8,963 nt of DNA from JAGOME01 sp039812375 (GTDB taxonomy: Bacteria; Actinomycetota; Actinomycetes; Actinomycetales; Dermatophilaceae). The DNA is taken from assembly GCA_039812375.1 (NCBI GenBank), contig JBDIAO010000106.1, positions 1 to 8,963 on the forward strand, in the 5' to 3' direction. Position numbers and translations under genes: made by a program. Numbering within the stretch: position 1 is the stretch's first letter; every line of letters begins with the position of its first letter. The notes under the pieces are model-generated. The model was not told the origin of the DNA, did not search any database, and saw only the letters and a program-made list of their open reading frames with translations. Of the stretch, positions 6,897-8,963 are shown piece after piece.

Positions 6897-8773
6897 GGAG
6901 TACGGACCTCCTCAGGTTCCTCGCTGTCCGGGTCGCGGAGGATGGCCGGCATGCCCGGTATGCCGGTGGCGTGGTACACGGGCACGCTGATCTCCTCACG
7001 CGCCCGAGCGAGGGTGTCGTCGGGTACGAGGAGCTCCTCGCGCTCGGGGTTGGTGACGAGGAGCACCGCATCGGGAGTGTACTCGGCGACCGCAGTGCGC
7101 AATGCATGGGTGATGGAGATGTTCCCCAGAACAGCGGTGACCGGGACCGATGCCTGCTGGAGCATCCGGCTGTATCGGTCGAGCCGCTCCCGGGCGACCT
7201 CGCGGGTCTCCTTGCGCAACTCGCCCGGGCTGGTCAACATCGAGGTCGCCGTGCCAGCGTCGACGGGGTTGGCCGGAACGACGACGATGACCTTGCCCTG
7301 CGGGGATTGCAGGCCGACCGTGCGCAGGTGGGCGACGAGGTCGTCCGGCTCGAGGTCGTCGGTGGCCAGGATCAGGACGGTGGCCGCTGTCGTGGGCGCG
7401 GGCTCCTCAGCCTGCGCCTCGTGGACGACCTTCTCGCGGTAGCCCTTGATCGCCCGGAAGACGATGAGGAGGAACGCCCAGGAGATCAGGCCCAGCATGA
7501 TCTGCGAGCGGGTGTCCTCACGGAAGATCATCCCGATGAGGATCGCGACCATGGCGACGATCGTCGCGATGGTCAGCCACGGGAAGAGCCACATCTTGAA
7601 CTTGAGCTCGGTGCCCGCTGCGTCATACCGCTTGCGCAGGACCAGCTGTGAGCACGCGATGAGGATGTAGGCGAAGAGGATGACCGCGCCCGAGGAGTTG
7701 AGCAGGAAGGCGAAGACGGTGTCCTCCCACAGGAAGGCGGCGATGACGGTGGCGAAGCCGACGACGGTCGACATGAGAATCGCCCATGTCGGCACGCCCC
7801 GCTTGTTGACCCGCAGTACCGCCGGAGGGGCCTCGCGGCGACCGGCCAGGACGAAGAGCATCCGGGATGCCGTGTAGAGCCCGGAGTTGAGGCAGGAGAG
7901 CACCGAGGTGAGCACGACGGCGTTCATCACGTGCGCGACATAGGGGATGCCGAGCTTCTCGAAGGCGCTGACATAGGGCGAGGCGGCGAGGTTGGGGTCG
8001 TTCCACGGGAGGATGACCGCGAGCAGGAAGACCGAGCCGACGAAGAAGAGCGAGATCCGCCAGACCACCGAGCGGGTGGCCTTGGTCACGGCCCGCTCGG
8101 GATCCTCGGACTCGGCCCCAGCGATGGTCGCGATTTCGGCGCCGACCATGGAGAAGACCGCGGTGACCATGCCGGTGAGCAAGATGAGCTTGCCGTTGGG
8201 GAAGAAGCCACCATGCGCGGTGAGGTTGGAGAAGTCGAACTTGGCCCCAGGCCACAGGCCCAGGACGAACATCGACACAGTGACCAGGAAGATGACGATC
8301 GTCGCGACCTTGATCCCGGCGAACCAGTACTCGAACTCGCCGAACGTCTTGACCGAGTACAGATTGGTCCCGGTCATCATCAGCATGAGGAGGAGCGAGA
8401 CCACCCACAGCGGAGCGCCCGGAACCCAGAACTGGATGATTTTGGCCCCGGCAACAGCCTCGAAGCCGACGATGATGACCCAGAAGTACCAGTAGAGCCA
8501 GGCGACCGAGAAGCCGGCCCACGGTCCCATCGCCTCCCGGGCGTACTCGCTGAACGATCCGGTGCTCGGCTTGGCCACCGCCATCTCACCGAGCATCTGC
8601 ATGACCATGATGATGAGCACACCGCACAGGGCGTAGGTGATGAAGGCGCCCGGGCCGGACTCCTTGATGACCACCCCGGAGCCGACGAAGAGTCCCGCTC
8701 CGATGACACCACCGATGGCGATCATGGTCAGATGGCGTTGCTTGAGATCCTTGTGCAGTGATTCGTTGGCCAT
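6893..8773 (-). CDS. gabP: APC-superfamily GABA/amino-acid permease with extra C-terminal soluble domain
   Basis: 626-residue membrane transporter of the amino acid transporter (AAT) family, which takes up GABA or related amino acids by proton symport. The family signature HLTMIAIGGVIGAGLFVGSG begins at residue 14 as TM1. About twelve hydrophobic segments follow up to about residue 440; KPSTGSFSEYAREAMGPWAG (68-87) and GAEIATIAGAESEDP (211-225) are typical of this family. E. coli GabP has 466 residues, so about 165 residues are additional. Residues 463-605 form an alpha/beta pattern with strands TVLILAT, KVIVVVPANP, VTAVLG and AVLLVTNP, like a universal-stress-protein or Rossmannoid domain, but without the usual GxxG ATP-binding motif. 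I start at ATG 8773 (GAGGAG about 4 nt upstream). GTG 8815 in the same frame has no ribosome binding site and would cover the operator-like repeats. It is first in the minus-strand set and overlaps the hydrolase by 4 bp. The substrate is inferred mainly from family and from nearby gabT. Confidence 0.9.
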   Translation of the reverse strand: MANESLHKDLKQRHLTMIAIGGVIGAGLFVGSGVVIKESGPGAFITYALCGVLIIMVMQMLGEMAVAKPSTGSFSEYAREAMGPWAGFSVAWLYWYFWVIIVGFEAVAGAKIIQFWVPGAPLWVVSLLLMLMMTGTNLYSVKTFGEFEYWFAGIKVATIVIFLVTVSMFVLGLWPGAKFDFSNLTAHGGFFPNGKLILLTGMVTAVFSMVGAEIATIAGAESEDPERAVTKATRSVVWRISLFFVGSVFLLAVILPWNDPNLAASPYVSAFEKLGIPYVAHVMNAVVLTSVLSCLNSGLYTASRMLFVLAGRREAPPAVLRVNKRGVPTWAILMSTVVGFATVIAAFLWEDTVFAFLLNSSGAVILFAYILIACSQLVLRKRYDAAGTELKFKMWLFPWLTIATIVAMVAILIGMIFREDTRSQIMLGLISWAFLLIVFRAIKGYREKVVHEAQAEEPAPTTAATVLILATDDLEPDDLVAHLRTVGLQSPQGKVIVVVPANPVDAGTATSMLTSPGELRKETREVARERLDRYSRMLQQASVPVTAVLGNISITHALRTAVAEYTPDAVLLVTNPEREELLVPDDTLARAREEISVPVYHATGIPGMPAILRDPDSEEPEEVRTP

Positions 8774-8794
8774 TGGGCTCCTCGCTGGGTTCGG

Positions 8795-8850
8795 GGTCAC
8801 CGCGTCGTGACCCACTGGTCACTCTGAAGGTGACCGGCGAGTCACCTTCA
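8795..8850. repeat. Cluster of GGTCAC / GTGACC motifs with two perfect dyads (candidate operators)
   Basis: The hexamer GGTCAC or its complement GTGACC occurs four times in 41 bp in alternating orientation: 8795-8800, 8807-8812, 8817-8822 and 8830-8835, spaced 10-13 bp, about one helical turn. Two perfect inverted repeats result. GTGACC (8807-8812) and GGTCAC (8817-8822) flank CACT. TGAAGGTGAC (8825-8834) and GTCACCTTCA (8841-8850) flank CGGCGA, giving ten-base arms. No U-tract follows on either strand, and the cluster lies 5' of both flanking genes, so an operator is more likely than a terminator. The binding protein is not known; the local PucR proteins are candidates. Confidence 0.65.
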
Positions 8851-8894
8851 TGGACATATCGTCGATTCCCCCCAGTGGGGTTCACCGCGATGGC

Positions 8895-8900
8895 TATCCT
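8895..8900 (+). promoter_or_regulatory. Possible -10 box for a leaderless rightward transcript
   Basis: TATCCT fits the actinobacterial TANNNT -10 pattern. It ends 8 nt before GTG 8909, which would place transcription start at or next to the start codon. No clear -35 is seen about 17 bp upstream (CCAGTG). Confidence 0.3.
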
Positions 8901-8908
8901 CGGGGACA

Positions 8909-8963
8909 GTGGCGCCTTCTGACAACACCTACTTCATTACCGGCCGTGTCCTTCACTACCGAC
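8909..8963 (+). CDS. Start of an unidentified rightward gene (partial)
   Basis: An open frame from GTG 8909 to the window end gives VAPSDNTYFITGRVLHYR. Eighteen codons are too few to identify a family. Most codons end in G or C, as in the neighbours, whereas the competing frame from ATG 8850 contains TTA and many A/T-ending codons. There is no good ribosome binding site (GGGGA at 8902-8906 is too close), so if real it is probably translated from a leaderless transcript. It is divergent from the permease and may share its control region. Confidence 0.35.
   Translation, partial: MAPSDNTYFITGRVLHYR

Larger units (their letters stand above)
8774..8908. promoter_or_regulatory. Intergenic control region upstream of the permease operon
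   Basis: This 135-bp region lies between the permease start and the possible rightward gene. It must carry the promoter of the permease-hydrolase-ATP-grasp set, though no convincing minus-strand -10/-35 pair is visible. Its main content is a cluster of inverted repeats (8795-8850) that look like regulator binding sites. TATCCT at 8895-8900 could serve the rightward gene. Confidence 0.6.

Noticed and set aside
5649..7442. Very long open frame (597 codons) on the plus strand antisense to hydrolase and permease
   Set aside because: It is a GC-rich shadow of the minus-strand genes. Its translation is low-complexity, without domains, while the opposite strand gives clear protein families.
8774..8815. 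Upstream GTG start adding 14 residues to the permease
   Set aside because: No ribosome binding site precedes it, the extension has no family match, and it overlaps the repeat cluster. ATG 8773 has GAGGAG just upstream.
8850..8963. Plus-strand frame from ATG 8850 open to the window end
   Set aside because: It runs through the inverted repeat region, has no good ribosome binding site, and contains TTA and many A/T-ending codons unlike the other genes.

Overview
The window is very GC-rich and its codons end almost always in G or C. The genes use GAGG-type ribosome binding sites and both ATG and GTG starts. Together with a mycobacterial-style GabT and tandem PucR-family regulators, this points to a high-GC actinobacterium; Micrococcales is my guess, but nothing here fixes the genus. 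It looks like an ordinary chromosomal catabolic locus. I see no tRNA, rRNA, CRISPR, insertion sequence or phage gene.

Layout from left to right: (1) 1-882, minus strand: 5' part of a 4-aminobutyrate aminotransferase gene (gabT), cut by the window edge about six codons before the expected PLP lysine. (2) 883-985: divergent promoter region. (3) 986-2506 and 2513-4093, plus strand: two PucR-family regulators, paralogous and 6 bp apart. (4) 4069-5535, minus strand: an ATP-grasp enzyme whose 3' end overlaps the second regulator tail-to-tail by 25 bp. (5) 5640-6896, minus strand: a cytoplasmic serine hydrolase of the class C beta-lactamase fold with NylB-like catalytic spacing. (6) 6893-8773, minus strand: an APC-superfamily GABA/amino-acid permease with an extra C-terminal soluble domain, overlapping the hydrolase by a GTGA junction. 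(7) 8774-8908: a 135-bp regulatory region with a cluster of inverted GGTCAC/GTGACC motifs. (8) 8909 to the edge, plus strand: the possible leaderless start of another gene.

How the parts may work together: the permease, hydrolase and ATP-grasp genes read in one direction and could form one transcript from the 8774-8908 region. GabT and the two PucR regulators form a divergent pair, the arrangement known for PucR-type GabR and the gab genes of Corynebacterium glutamicum. My reading is a locus for uptake and breakdown of GABA or another omega-amino acid. The hydrolase and ATP-grasp enzyme add a possible amide-cleaving and amide-forming (or substrate-activating) step that the textbook GABA shunt does not have. 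That pairing is the least understood and most interesting part of the window. Its substrate cannot be read from the sequence.
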